64,000 bases of DNA. It comes from Tanytarsus gracilentus. Its lineage: Eukaryota > Arthropoda > Insecta > Diptera > Chironomidae. Below are positions 1-13,400 of this stretch, in pieces; within the stretch, counting starts at the first letter, position 1; every line of letters begins with the position of its first letter. The stretch covers positions 682,001-746,000 of the forward strand of contig JAXRKN010000030.1 in NCBI GenBank assembly GCA_038502055.1. Direction: 5' to 3'. The translations under genes were made by a program, and so were the position numbers. The notes beneath the pieces were generated by a model. The model was not told where the DNA came from, ran no database searches, and saw only the letters and a list, made by a program, of their open reading frames with translations.

Positions 1-2648
1 AAATTATTATTCCGGTCATCAGAAATTTGTTGTGGGTTAAAGACTTGCAGAGTCACGATTGCAATTAAAAAAATAAAGAAAAATTTCAAAAAGATTTTGA
101 TTAATTAAAAAAAAAATCAAATAAAAGGTGTTCTGTAATAAAAAAATATTAATAAAAATCGTTTAAATTGCAATAAAATTCAAATTAATTCAGTGGTCCA
201 TAAAAAATATTTTTTACATCCGAAACTTTTTCATCTGGTATTAAAAATTGTTTGAGGGTGAAAAAAGCTTTTAAAAATCATTTTTTATTATTTTTGTGGC
301 CACTCGAGTGAATAAAAATTATTTTTTCAGTTGAGTGAACTTTTTGTGAATTATAATTGAGATTTTTTAAGCGAAAAAATTAAATTAATTTTTAATTTTT
401 TTTGATGACGTCAGAAACTTTTCTAAAATTAATAAAATCCTTTTCAGTGCCTGACAGATGTCAATGGAATTTCTTTTATTGATTTATAATCAAAACCCTC
501 GAAAGCGGCTTAGAAAAAAAAGGTTCTCGTCCGCAATATGGTTAGCATTTTTTTTGTTATTTTTAGCTTTTTTAAGTTCAATAAAAATTTTCGATGATTG
601 GAAAGGTTTTTACAAAAATATCTCAAGTGAGCTTTCAACCCTTTTCCCATCTCACTTTTTAAAAACATTTTCACTCTAATCTCATGCCAGAAAATTTCCA
701 TTTCATCCCTTTTCATTTTAAGCTTTCACCTTTCGCTGACTTTCATGACAGAGTTTTAAATCGAAAATTTTCGAAAGAAATTCCCGAGGAAAAATTATTT
801 TTATCTGAAGACCTGAAATAATTTTTTTTCGCAACCCACGTTTTATTCTGTCAGCAGCAAAATTTTTACCTCTTTTCGTTTGTATAAAAAAAACTGTTGA
901 GAAATTCTAGATCAGCAATTTTTTCATCCGCTTGTCATCGTCATTCGGGTGTGGATAAAAATTCCTTCTGTTGTGCATTGTACAAAGCCCTTTCTTCAGT
1001 TTAATAAAATAAAAATTGAGGACACAGCTCAGGTTATAAAAGAGTTATGGAAACAATTTTTCCTGTCATACTTTCTTCTTTCAATATTTTCATCATCGTC
1101 ATCATGATGATATGAAGTCTCCGAGGAAGTGAACACTGAGAGGAATTTTTTTTTAAATTTTTTAAAATAAAATTAAGAATTATTTTATTAAAATTTTCAA
1201 ATTAATTAACTTTCTCAGTGTCCACACAAAAAGTATCTACACAAAATTTTTCATGCTGCTCACACGGAATTTTCCTACTCTTCTAGTTTTTTTGTGTTTA
1301 TTGAAAATATTTTGCAGCTAGCTTCAGTACATAAAATAACGTCATACGACATTCTTGACCCTTCTTTTATGAAGTTTTCTTCTTTTCCGTTTAGCTTGTT
1401 ATTGCATAGAAAAGAGACGGTCACGAGAAATTTTGAGTTTTTAAATTTAATTTTTCTAAAAGTTTTGTAACGTACTTTAAATATTTAAAAATTTCTCATC
1501 TCTTTTTATATCAAAATGTTTGCTATTTTAAATTTAATTTATTAAATTTTTGTAACGTATATTAAAAATTTAAAAAAATTGTCATCTCTTTTTATATCAA
1601 AATTTTTTCTATTTTAATTTTTGTAACGTATTTTAAATTCAAATTTTTTGTAACGTTTTTTAAATATTTAAACTGCGGTGATTTTACAAAAAAAAAATTT
1701 TTCTCAAAATTAATTCAACTTTTCTAAGTCAATCAAGTCGAAAATTGACAACAATCTCGTTCGAGAGATTTTCAACCTCGACACTAAACGAAAATTCTTT
1801 TGTTAAACCATCAAACTTTTCTTATGTCATCAACTCGGCTTAAAAAATCATGGAAGATGTAAATATTTTCACAATGACGTTGTAGTGTAAATTAAAATTG
1901 CTTGCGGATGCATGAAAAGTGGATCAAAGCCGAGCTTGAATGTATAACTTTATTTACAAGCAAAATTTTCACATGTTACATTAATGAACAAACAACAAGC
2001 AGTAAAATAAATGTAATAAAGCTTCTCTTTTGTCATCATCAACAGCTAGTCGAGAGAGAAATGCTCGGATGCCTTTTGTGTGTGTTGTTGTGAAGCTCTT
2101 TTGTGTCCCAATGCTATTGTGGCGAGAATGAATGTACCGAGCATGCATTCGAGCTGTGAGAAAGGAAAAAATTGCGAATGTAAAACAAGAGGGAAAAAAG
2201 AAAAAAGCATTCACAGTTGAAAAGTGGGAAAAATTACGAGCGAGCATGAAAAGCGGATGAAAATTAACTAACTGAGGGTGGCTTTTGATTGCAATTAGAA
2301 GTGCAAAAGTATCAAGAGATTAGAAATTTATTAAATTAAAAAAACTCTTTTAAAATTTTCCTCTTTATTTTTTTTTTGAATTTATTATAAGAACTATTAG
2401 TGAAGGAAAAAGTCTCCTAGAAAAAAAATTTCAGAGAGAAAAAAAAAACCTTTTTTCTAATTATAGTTACAAAAGGAAAGCAAAATTGCTTTGCAGACAC
2501 ATATTTTGAAAGTTATAAAATCCGCGATCAAGAGCTAAACTCCTTTAAGTTCGCGGAAAATATAATTAGAAAAAGATTACTGAAGAATGAATTGAGACGG
2601 CTGAGAGTTGAGTGACGTATGCTGTGAAGTTACGGCTTTGCATGTTGA
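1..2648. other. gene-free A+T-rich spacer
   Basis: No open frame here has a recognisable domain, convincing codon use or splice-supported continuation; short ORFs (for example around 458-679 and 1981-2247) look like chance frames in A+T-rich DNA. The segment holds a short tandem repeat near 1460-1675 and begins with one arm of a 19-bp inverted repeat. An exon of a gene lying mainly left of the window cannot be excluded. Confidence 0.5.
1460..1675. repeat. imperfect tandem repeat with GTAACGT cores
   Basis: A unit of roughly 100 bp containing 'TTTTGTAACGTA', a 'TTTAAATATTTAAAAA'-like stretch and 'CATCTCTTTTTATATC' is present about twice, followed by shorter partial copies of the GTAACGT part. 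The same core (complement ACGTTAC) recurs near 25,970, 26,005, 10,400 and 55,610, so it probably belongs to a dispersed family. Confidence 0.55.
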
Positions 2649-2909
2649 TCAGGTTGCAACAGAAACTACTTTTATCGTGAGTTCCAAAAGATCCTTCTCA
2701 GTTCTAATGCGCATTCCAAATTTACCATCTGAATCTCGAATAAAGACCCGACCATGAGATATAGCTACTCTTAAATTGGCTGACTTTGCAACGATTCTGG
2801 CACGCATGTAGAGGGACCGATTGAGCGATGTAAGCGAGTGATTGAAATAAACAGTACATTTATTTTCTGAATTTTGTATTACAGAATATTTTTTAAATTT
2901 TTTTTGCAT
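2649..2909 (-). mobile_element. retroelement ORF1-like fragment (FP C-terminal-type domain)
   Basis: This 86-codon frame has a real ATG. After about 20 residues it reads like the FP_C-type domain found next to LINE-like elements in many insects: 'SLTSLNRSLY', then 'RARIVAKSANLR', a Gly-containing strand 'ISHGRVFIRDSDGK', and 'IRTEKDLLEL'. I know this pattern (SLT..N..L...A...AK......G...R..DG....I..E.DL) from the family. No reverse transcriptase, zinc knuckle or upstream coiled coil is visible, so this is the 3' end of a dead copy or a domesticated orphan. The assignment rests on a by-eye pattern match. Confidence 0.5.
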
Positions 2910-3043
2910 TGAAATTATGTTTCTTAATGAATTTGAGCTAAAACTTCTTTATTAACGGTTATTAAAATTCAAACTTAAAGGAGAAAATTATGATGAATTT
3001 TTAGCAAGTGTAAATAAAGTGGGGAAAAATCATAAAATTTTTT

Positions 3044-3817
3044 CTATTCATTTTCAATCTCCTTCAATTGTTTTTCCAACGAAATTTTTGTGTCAATCAA
3101 TTTTTTCAATCGTTCAGGTTGTGTCAAAAGTTTTTCATTGAATTTTTTATCCGGAAAATGTTTTTTAAATTCCTTAATAACTTTCGAATTTTCACTCTCG
3201 ACATTATCTTCATTGATGGTCAGATCTTCGATATTTTTAATCTCAAACTTTTTGTTCTCAATAAATTCCGTCGGCGGTTCACATTTCAACTTTATTTCAC
3301 TCTTAATCGACTCCAAACTTGTCTTGGAATTTGTCGAATTAAAAAACTCGTTGATGCTTTTATTTCCACAAAAATCGACACGTTTCAGTTCGAGTCCGTC
3401 GAGCAATTTCGGTCCAATAAATTTAATGTTTGGTGACGCGCTGACAATTTCAATTTTTCTCGTAAACTCGAAAAGATCTCCAGGTAGATATTCGATCGGA
3501 TTGTTGACGAGCGAAAGTTTTTCGAGGTTTGGAAATTGTTGAAGATCAAACTTTGAAATCGCCTCGAGATTCGACGAGAAAATGTGAAGAATTTTGATGT
3601 TAACGAAAACTTTTCCCAAATCGCCAAGAATGTTCGGCAAATTCGAGTGAGAAATTATCAATTCTTCAACGTTCTCGTTTGATTTTCCGACGCCATGTTT
3701 TCCGATGAAATTTTCTGATTTTACTTTGATTGGAAATTTTTGATTTTGAATTCGACAGGAATAAAGTTTACTGCAGCAGCTGTCGAACTCAAACTGACAA
3801 TTAATGATTTGAGACAT
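3044..3817 (-). CDS. short leucine-rich repeat protein with conserved C-terminal tail, no BTB domain
   Basis: A 257-residue protein with no signal peptide. Residues about 50-160 are LRRs ('LHIFSSNLEAISKFDLQQFP', 'LEKLSLVNNPIEYLPGDLF'). The end ('FKKHFPDKKFNEKLL', 'PERLKKLIDTK', 'LEKQLKEIENE') matches the tails of the BTB and LRR-BTB proteins at 22,763 and 23,938 on the plus strand. In those proteins a BTB domain lies before the tail; here a linker of about 50 charged residues takes its place. The simplest reading is an LRR-BTB relative that lost its BTB domain. The frame is open throughout with ordinary codon use, so it is probably expressed. The function is unknown; the LRR suggests protein binding. 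Confidence 0.75.
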   Translation of the reverse strand: MSQIINCQFEFDSCCSKLYSCRIQNQKFPIKVKSENFIGKHGVGKSNENVEELIISHSNLPNILGDLGKVFVNIKILHIFSSNLEAISKFDLQQFPNLEKLSLVNNPIEYLPGDLFEFTRKIEIVSASPNIKFIGPKLLDGLELKRVDFCGNKSINEFFNSTNSKTSLESIKSEIKLKCEPPTEFIENKKFEIKNIEDLTINEDNVESENSKVIKEFKKHFPDKKFNEKLLTQPERLKKLIDTKISLEKQLKEIENE

Positions 3818-3978
3818 TTTTAATATTTTCGACTTGATTCGTTGATTTTTGGTTGGAAACTGAATTTTTCACGATTTTTTAGAACAAATAAAATTTTAGT
3901 GCTAAATTTTATTTAAAAAAATACGTTAAAAAATTTGAAATTTTTTTTTTCGATTTCAACTTCTGATTTTTATTTCAA

Positions 3979-3997
3979 ATGACCGGAATAATAATTT
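3979..3997. repeat. 19-bp perfect inverted copy of positions 1-19
   Basis: Positions 3979-3997 (ATGACCGGAATAATAATTT) are the exact reverse complement of positions 1-19. The match ends at 3978, but because the other arm touches the window edge I cannot tell whether it extends past 3997. The segment between the arms holds the LRR gene and the retroelement fragment. Confidence 0.7.
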
Positions 3998-6900
3998 TCC
4001 TTTCTCGACTCACATGTGGATGGAAATAAATTGGAAATTAATCCACAGAAGCGGAAAACAAGGGAAGAAGAAGAAAAACAAGCAATTAATTCCACATTAG
4101 AGCTCAAATTATGATTTCGGAGATTATTTTTAGCACTAAAACTTTCATTTCGATGTTGATCAACTTAATCTTCTCACAATTCATTTTACTTCTCGCTAGT
4201 TTTGAGTTGGGTCGAAGAAAAATTCTCACTCGAGCAGGAAAAATTAATTTTCCAACTAAGCAATTTTTCTCTGAACCCTTTTTTGTGTGTTTCGGAGAGC
4301 TTTGGATGCTTTTGACGCTGTAAAATTACTCGACCGGATGAAATTTGATATTTTATTTAGAAAATGGTGAAGAACTGAAGTGTCTTTCGGGTGAGTTGAT
4401 GGTTACATGGAGATTTAAAGGTTAAGCAATGAACTTTTCGAGGTGCTTCAAAGGTCGTCGAAAAAAAAACTTTTATGCAAATTTATTTTATCTCAAAATC
4501 GATTTCGACTTCATTAAGTTGAAACCAAACACTTTGAGGAAACTCATCATCATTTCCCACGTCGATTATCATCACCTTTAACTATCTTCACACACTTTCA
4601 TCATCGACAGCTTTAATCGTAAAACATTTTACCGCGTAAGCTTTTTAGTGCTTTTCAGTCTTGACCGCAATTTCGCAATTTTCTCCACCATAAAACCTTT
4701 TTTTTGTTCGCTATTTTTCTCATCAAGTTGTTTTGCTATTCTTTCTTTATTACACAATGCACTTCTAAGTGCGAGCTATTTAATATCCTTCACCATTCAT
4801 TTCCATCCATAAATTGCTCTCAACATCCCACACTCCTTTTTTTGTCCGTAACCATGGAAGAAAAGTTATTTACACTCTCAGCATCTTTTTCTCATTCGTA
4901 TATCGTAAAACAATATGTTCATCGTTGTTGATGGTATCCTCTTAAAAAACATAACACACAGCATGAGAAAAGCAGATAAAGATGAGCATGAAATTGAGAT
5001 ACATTGTCGTGTTCGCTTTTATCAGCGAGAGAAAGAGAAAAAATTCTAAATGCTTTCGAGTGAGCAGCAAAAATGGACTCGAGCAGATAAACATTTCACA
5101 AAATGCACTGCTTTCAATCATGATTAGTGGAAGAGAAAAGCTTTTTGAGATACTTGAAATTCTTGGAAGGGAAAATTGAAAGAGCTTTTTAAGGTTTCGG
5201 AAAAAAAATAATTTAAAAGGGATAAAATAAAAAAAAATTTGTCCAGCAAGATAAAAGTCCATAGAATTTTAAAATTTTATGTTGAAATTTTTAAATTAAA
5301 AATTTTAATAAGTTTTGTCGCTGGACATTTTTCTAACTGGACTTTTTGTACTTTGCTGAAAATAATTAAAAAAGTTCTAATTAAAATTTTTGTGGACTTT
5401 TTTCCTCCTGGATTATTAACCTCAACCGCTTAAAATTCAATGAACTCCTCTCATCTCAATTTTCTGTGGAAAATTATTCAAAACTACATTCAAAAACTTC
5501 AGAAGCACTTTATTGAGCTTATTATAAATTCAATTCAACTCCATCCGAACCCTCTTTCGACAGTATCAATGCAGAAAGCTCTTCAATATCTCATAAAAAT
5601 CACGTACGTTCACATGTTATTGTTATGTACTCTCAACACGAGAGAAATCTTGTTATATTCGAATTCACTCTTGCGTATTCACTGGTTATGAATATGCTTT
5701 TTATTATTTTATTTTTCCTCCCGCAGCATTTTCAGATATTGCAATTTTTTTCCGATTCGAAATGAGAAAAAGATTTTTTACGTTTTCGTTTTGTGGTTTG
5801 GAGTTATGTGACATAAAAATGGCAATAATGCAGTCATGGTGGAATTGCAAATTGGAAAGAATAAAATCGTAAATAAGTTACGCGATTTTGAATAATTTAA
5901 ATGAGAAATTAATTAAAATTTTGGTTTAAAAAAATTTGAGGGAATTTTTTTTTAATTATTTGAATAAATTTTTTTCAATTTTTCAATAATTTTTGTGATT
6001 CAAAATTTTTGTAAAAAATTTATTAAAATTTTTATAGTAAATTTTTCTCTTTCATCATTCACCAAGTCTAACTTTACTTCATTTAATTTCCATCCCTCAT
6101 TCCCAAGCCACCTAAAAGTGCATTTCAAAAGATCTCAGATTTCACTGCAAGCATTTTCAGTAGAAAAATATTTCACAAACAGAAAAATTGCAACAAAATC
6201 CACACAAAGTAAAAATATCAACATGAAATCTCATTTAGTTTTTACATTTTTTTCCTTTTCACAAACATTTTCTCTATCGGATCAGAAGAAAATCTCGACA
6301 AAAGCAATTTTTGCTCATTCACATGCACAATGCCCTCCCGATGGCAAAATAATTTTTTGAAGAGAAGCAAAATTTTTTTCTCTTGTGCAATCGACGAATG
6401 TGAAATGTGTTCAATATTAGAGAAATTGCAATATAGAAGAAATTTTTCTGCTTCTGATGCAATAATAACAAATTTTATTCATTGCTGGAAGCTAATCAAA
6501 GGGAAATTTTACACTGAGAAAATTTTTTAAAAAAAATTATTGAAAAATTTAAGTTCATTAAAAATATTTTCAAAAATAATTCTTCAAATTTTACACTGAA
6601 AGAAATTTTAAAAAATATTTAAAAACAATTTTTTAAGTTCTTTCCCTCAGTGAAAATTTTATCTCCATCCATTTCAATGATGAATAAAAATTGCACTCGC
6701 AACCCCAAAAATTTTCATCATTCAGATTGCGATCGTCATCATGTAAACAAATGTGAATGAGGAAAATTTTGATGTGACATCAAATCGAGAAACATTTTGA
6801 GCTGAAATATTCCCAGAAAGCTCATCAGATAATTTATCTGTCTCCTCACTGCTCGAGAGATTTACGGTCACAATGGATTTACAGCTTTTGAAATGCACAT

Positions 6901-7859
6901 TTGCAGACGGAAAACAAAATAGAAGAAAGAAGATTTTTTATTTAAAAATATTTTATATTTAAAATTAAATGGAATAACATATTCTTAAATAAATTCACAT
7001 AAACAGAAGTGTAAATTGAAGTAAATATTTATTGCGCATTTTCAAGTAAAACAGAAATTTATTATTTCACAAAAAAAAAAAAATTAATGAAAAATAAAAA
7101 ACTGAAAAAAAAAAAGGTTTTAGCCTTAAGAAAGTAATTAGTAAAAGGAATGAACCCATATAGAGTCGTCACAAATATTGAATTATTTTTATGAATGATT
7201 GAAGTAGTTGATAAAAAAAAAGATATCTAAATTAAAAACACGCGAGGATTAAGAGAAAAAAACTGATGTGAAAATGGATAGACTAGCTAGAGGTTCAATC
7301 GATTGGGAGGAGAAGTGAGCTGTATGCATAAAAGTAATGAAAAAGATTTATAATCTAAATTGATATGATGCCCATTTTAAAAATGTGAAAAGTTATAAAA
7401 TGATTTCGGTTTTGGATCAGAGAGTTCAAAAGAAAAGACACTATTGATATTATGACTTTGGCTCACTGTCCTGAATCGTCTCTCGATAAGAGTTAATGTT
7501 CGAACAATAGTTTGGACGTTGTTTAATGAACTCTAAAAAAATCTGATGAAGGATGATAAATGTTAGAGACAAAGAGGACGGAGAAGTTTAAAGTGAGGGA
7601 TTTGAGTTTCCATCCTCAACAGGTTGTGGAAATCTTTTTCTGAATTTAAAAAAGAATCAAGAGATGTTAAAATAAAGAAGGCAGGTTTTGTTGAAAGAGA
7701 TAGATTTTGAGAAGGAAGCAAGTAGAATGTAGAAGTATTAATGCGAAATAATGTTGTTATGATGAGAAAATATATTTAGTTGTGGTGAGAATAATTAATT
7801 TTTTAAAAGAATTCTTTAGTTCTCTAGTATAAGCTTGATCATAAATAAAATATTAATGA

Positions 7860-8530
7860 TAATTTTACCTGGTGTTATATGGTTAGTAAACTTGAAGCGT
7901 AAAAAATAAATTGTAGTGGGTGGGATAGGTATGTGAGGTTAGTGAGGGATGTAGGATTGAATTTTTGCTTTTATAGCTAGTTGTTTGTTATTGGGGGTGC
8001 TTATTACTGATGGGATTTTGGGTTGCTTTTGATGTTTGCCCCTCTTCCATGTTTTTTGCTCATGTAAGAAATGTTTAGTTGTAGCCGTCGCACTGTTTCA
8101 TTAATGTTCCGATGGTTAGGGCGCTATAGATCGGCCTCCTCGCTTTTGCTCTGTTGAATAGGTGGGCCTTACTTACGGTTTTCGTTTGTCGTTAGGGTTG
8201 TTACTTTTTTTCTTTTCTTTTTATTTTTTCTTTTTTTTTTCCTTGTTTGATAGTTTTTTTTCTTCTTTATCCCTGTTCTTGTTGGTCTTTTTTTTTTGTT
8301 TTTTTTTGTCTTTTCTTTTCTTTTCTGTCTGGTCCTTTTGCCCATCCTCTTCTTTCTTTCTCCTTTTTTTTGTTATTTTTTTTTTTTTGGTTTCGTATTT
8401 GTCTCTCTTTTCTTTTTTCTTTTTTTTTTTCTGTTTTTTTGTTTTGACTGATAGAAATATGAAAAAAAAGAAAAATTCACTTCAAAACTCTTTCTATGAC
8501 TTCTTTAAAAAAAAAAAAAAAAATTATTAA
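7860..8530. other. compositionally anomalous G/T-rich and poly(T) segment
   Basis: From about 7,860 the plus strand becomes rich in G and T with few A and C, then turns into long broken T runs (about 8,200-8,450) studded with single C or G. The preceding 7,100-7,780 is unusually purine-rich. No gene is visible; the poly-T yields spurious Phe-rich frames. It resembles the poly(A) artefact at 39.1-39.5 kb and may be low-quality consensus sequence, though a genuine low-complexity repeat is possible. Confidence 0.45.
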
Positions 8531-10363
8531 ATTAAATTACAATTTTTGTTATCATTTTATACATGGCCAGGCCATAAAATAAAAATTATTTTTTTGGATT
8601 CAAAAAAAAAAAACAAAGATGAATGCGAATGATTTGAGGGATTTGAGTGTGGAGATAGCAGAGTGAGCAAAAAGCCTATGCGGCATGGTGAGAATGTAAG
8701 GATTATGGGTGATTTGTACGGAGATGCCCTGAAGTGACATGAGGCGGATTAATTGGTTGGAATCTGGTGATTAATTTGATTAGTTTTTGTGCAGATTGAA
8801 GGAAACTTTAAAGCTATAATTAATATAAATTTTCACGTAAACTTTCTTAAAATTAAATCTCAATTTCCTGCCGCTCTCAATCTTAAATCCAAAATCCACC
8901 TATTTTCTCACTTAAAATTCATTTTCCCTCGTGGCCGGTATCGCTTTGCATCTCCATCGAAAGCAAAAAAAGTAAACAAAACTGAATAAAAAATGAGCAC
9001 GAAAAAAAGAATCCAAAATCGATTTCAGAGGTTTTTCCCCGATTGCGGTTGAGTCGGTATTTCCCTCGTTTGGGGAGAGCGAGAAATGTCACCGAAAGGC
9101 AAATCCGATTAAACATTTTAGAGATGCCGAAAAATGTGAAGTTCAAAAAATCGAATCACAGGTTCAAAAAATCGAATCATGATTTTTTAAATTTTTGAAA
9201 TCATGATTTTTTTAAATCAAAACTAAAATTTGAATTTTAAGTTCAAAAAATCAAAAAATGATTTTAAAATCAATTTTTTAAACAATTTTAAATTTTAAGT
9301 TCAAAAAAATTATAAAAAATCAAAAATTTTCTGATCAATTTTAAATTTTAATAAATTTTTTAGATAATTTTATTTTTTAATCCCGTAATTTTTTATGCTT
9401 CGAAATTCCATCGAGCACTATTGGGTTTTGTATTTATTTGACGGTAAGCCGATTTTTACAGCTTGATGGATTTAAGGAGATTTTTTCACCCCACAACGAG
9501 AGTCGAGATTTTTCTCAGTAAAAAGGCAATCGATGAGTTTAGCAGAATTACACTTACGAAGGTTTACTTTAATTGAAGTTGTGAAGAACAAAATCGTTTG
9601 AACAATAAAGCGATTTTCCCCCACTTTAATAGTCAACAACTCGTAAAATTTTGTTGTTCAGCTCTTAATTCCAATTCAAGCAACAAAAAGGGATTAAACG
9701 ACGAAAATTGAGATGATGATAATTGTCGAGATGTGTGGAAAGAGTTTCGAGAAAGGGTTTTGATTGCTAATTTTGTTTACATTGTGATGATAATGAGATT
9801 AGTGAGAAAATTGAGTGTTAATTGAGTTAAAATTATTTAAAGTTATTTAAATTCGAAAAACACCAATTTTTCCTCTTCAATCAATTTCGAGCAATTTTTA
9901 CCCGCACAATCACAATTTTCCAATATTTCCTCCCCGACATACGAAAGAAAAGACTTTTTTGGTTCATTGAGTCAAATAAATGATATGAGTGCACAGCATT
10001 CAGAAGTCTATGAAGACATCGGAGGAAGAATGTAAAGAATTCATCGTGACACACAACACGACATGTTTCGCAATAAAATCGATTTGTGTTTACGCTTGTG
10101 TGAATTTTGGATCGACGGAAAATCGATTGTGAGGGCAAGTAAATTAAGACTGGGTAATTTTTCTCGGAAAACTTTTTTTTCGCTTCGGAGTTTTTCAGAC
10201 ATTTTAGTAAATCTTGTAAGAGATTCTGAGAAGGCACTTGAAGAATGTCATGCGGGTATTTTTTGGTCATGGAGATAAAAAAGTAGAAAGAGAATTTTAA
10301 TACTGGTTTGGAAATTTTATTTTTTATCAGCTGCTTTTAAGTTTTTTCGAATAATTTGATAAA

Positions 10364-10473
10364 TTTTTGGTACCTTAATTTTGAAAATAAAAATTACGTT
10401 ATAAAAATTTACAAGTTTTTTCATGTGAATTTTCATAACGTACTTTTTTAATTTAAAAATAAGGTACCAAAAA
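10364..10473. repeat. MITE-like palindromic element, ggtacc-ended
   Basis: An element of about 110 bp whose ends are complementary: 'TTTTTGGTACCTTA' on the left and 'TAAGGTACCAAAAA' on the right, with inner arms 'AAAATTACGTTAT' and 'ATAACGTACTTTTTT'. The interior 'ATGTGAATTTTCATAACGTA' is shared with a second copy at 55,583-55,690, so this is a dispersed family rather than a chance hairpin. No coding capacity. Confidence 0.65.
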
Positions 10474-13400
10474 AGTGATCGAAAAGACTTGAAAGCAGGT
10501 TTGTGATGAATTTACCAAAAAATAAATTCAACACTTTTCACCTCTAAATTTCGCTCACATCTCACTTTAATCCACATCAAGTTTGTTTATCATCAAATCC
10601 CATAAAAAGACACCTCGATGTCGCTCGAATGAAAATTGCATCAAATTTTTCTCCTTTCATTCTCTCCACATCGCATTACATTAAGGTTGATCTCAATTGA
10701 AGTTTATTGAATCATATCATCATCCATGTTTTTACCTTTCAGCAGTGCTGCTGTGGGTTGAAGATGCAAGAAATGAGGTCACAAGAGAATTTTTCGGATG
10801 CTCCTCGAGAAAAAGTTAATTAACCTAATTTAATTTTGTTTTGAGAGGACTTTTGAGATTTTACTCGAGGTGTTTTTACTCTGAAAAAGAAGAAGAAAAA
10901 GTTTGAAATTTAATTTTTTTATTTTATTACAAAAAAATTTTCTTTTTACTATCACAAAGAAATTTTTACGATTAATTTTTTTTCAATTCAGTTTTTTTAT
11001 TGATTTTCATGCAAATCCATTATTATTTTTTCCCTTTCCATGACGATAAATTTACTTTTCTTCTTGCTTTTTTTATCTGCGAATTCTCAATATTTTTATG
11101 ACTTTCCCTCGCTTTTACATTATTTATGGCGAGCCATTATAAATTGGCATATTGATAAATGATAAGTGGAGCTGGATGGCGGTTGAATACGAATGAAATT
11201 TTGATTATGGTTGTGGCTGAAGATAAGCTGAAAGAGAAGAAGAAAAAAGTTCAATTGAGAGATAAAAAATTCAATTTACTGGAAAAGTGTGAAAAATGTT
11301 TTATGGAATTTTTGATAAGAATTTTTTTTGTTGTTTTTTCGATTTTATGGTGAGAAATTTTCTTGAGGAAATAAATTTCAATTTTTTAAAATCAAAATTT
11401 TCACTCAAAATTTTAATTTTCAAAAATTCAAAAAAAATTCAAAATTTCAATTTTTATGAACTCAAAATTTTAATTATCATTAATTTGAAAATTTCAATTA
11501 AAATTATTTTTTTTTGTAAAAATAAATTTTAATTTTCACAAAAACCTCAAATTTTATTTAGCTAATTTCATCATAAATAAAATTCAATCAATTTCACTTC
11601 AAAATGTCAGTCCAAAATCCCCACAAATGCTCAAAAATCTCATTTACACTAAATCTCATCAGCCTCCAGTCAAATTTTCTCATTAGATTTCAATTTTCGA
11701 TGCCATATTTCACCATCTGACGCACAGCATTAATAATTTTCATCCACATCCCCGCTGCTGCTGTTCTCGAGCTTTTCCCAACAAGGTCATCAAACAATTT
11801 CGCCTCATCAATCAATCAATTTCACATTGCTGTGCTTTTGGCATAAACAAATTACTTTGAGAATTCTGAATATTCATAAGAGTTTTTCGCCTAATTGAAT
11901 TTGAACTTGAGCTCTTCATATTAATTTTCACCTTTCGCATGAATTATGAAGAGTCTTTGCGGCTTGGCTCGCATCCATGCTGCGGTAATTAATTTATTTT
12001 AATTACGATATCATTAAATTTTATAGTCGAGAAGATGAAAGAGAAAATTGAAACTTTCAAGGGTTGAATTAATTTTTTTCTACGTAAGGAAAAAAGTTTT
12101 GAGGTTGTTAAATTAATTAATGATAAAAAATAAATTCAATAAAAATAAATTTTTCTTATGCAGACATAAAAATTTTTTTAAATCCGACCATAAATTTTTT
12201 AAATATCCGCATGTGGAATTTTTTGATTAGCAAGAATTTTTTTATGAATTTTGAGAAGCAATTAAAAAATATTTAAAATGCTGAGTAATGAAGATTTAAA
12301 TTTAAATTTTTAATTAAAAATGATAAAAATAATTAAATTCAAAAAAATTAACGGTTTTTAAATTTTTAAATTATTTAAATGAAAAAATTTCTTTAAAATT
12401 TCTTTAGTGAAAATTAAGAAGAATTTTCCACTTTTCAACCTCACTCCACCTCACAGCACGCAAACACTGATCAAAGTCACATTAAAATTTTCCGCCTTTC
12501 CACATCAACTTCATTATCATCATTTTTCCATTTTACATTCATCTCAATCGCGACATTAATCAGAAGCGCTAAGCAAATAATCTCAGAAAAATTAGCTCGA
12601 GTTGTCAGAGTCGCTCATTATGTGATCTGAAAGTAAACATTTGTTCATGCGATTTCGTTTTGCCTCGCGATGTATTATTGTCATGACATCCACTCACGCC
12701 TCCGATTTAGAATCGCTCCAACATACATTTTTCACTCGTGTACATGAGTCGAGCATATTTTGTGTCATTTTTCATGCTCATTAATTTTGTATATGATATT
12801 TTAAGGAGGCAGATTATGGGGAAATTTAATGGAAAATGCGGCACAGAGGCAAAAGAGCTTAATGTCACGTAGGATTTGAATTTTTAATGAGCTTACATGA
12901 AAAAAATTGTATCTCGAAAAATTGTTTTAAGCCATTTTGTGGATTTTTAAAAGCTTTCACTTAAATTTAATGGTTTTGAGATTTTAAATTTTACTTTGAA
13001 CTTTCGTGGAAATTTTTAAAATTGTAACAAAATTGCGTAAAAAATATAAAAAAAAGCTCTCGTAAAATCGCAACAAAAAAGCTTTCTTAAAATCATAATA
13101 AAAAAGCTCTTTAAAAAAATCAAATTTAACTGTTTTAAAAAAAAATTTCGCACAAAATTTTCTCTTAAACTTTCTTTCAATGATGATTAAATATTTATCG
13201 AATTGAGTCCTCAACCCAACAAACTTTTATTGCAATCTCATTCTAAGGGTTAGAAAAATATAAAATTGACCATCTTTGCCCGTTCGAACATGAAAAATCA
13301 CTTAGTGATGCTGTAAAGTCATCTAATAGTCGTTCATGACTTAACAAATAAAAGTTCTTCTAAGAAAAAAGCTTTTGAATCGATTGAAATTGTTTGTAAG

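Noticed and set aside
458..679. A 73-codon frame with a hydrophobic stretch that could pass for a membrane protein
   Set aside because: No orthologue-like pattern and composition equal to the surrounding spacer.
5238..5330. GTCCAGC...GCTGGAC inverted ends about 85 bp apart
   Set aside because: Only seven to eight bases pair and no second copy was found, so a MITE call is not supported.
8162..8530. A 122-codon Phe-rich 'membrane protein' frame
   Set aside because: Pure product of broken T runs; no start context or domain.
9881..10270. A 129-codon minus-strand frame with several Cys
   Set aside because: No recognisable domain, no family match, no splice-supported continuation; it could be chance in 10 kb of gene-free DNA.
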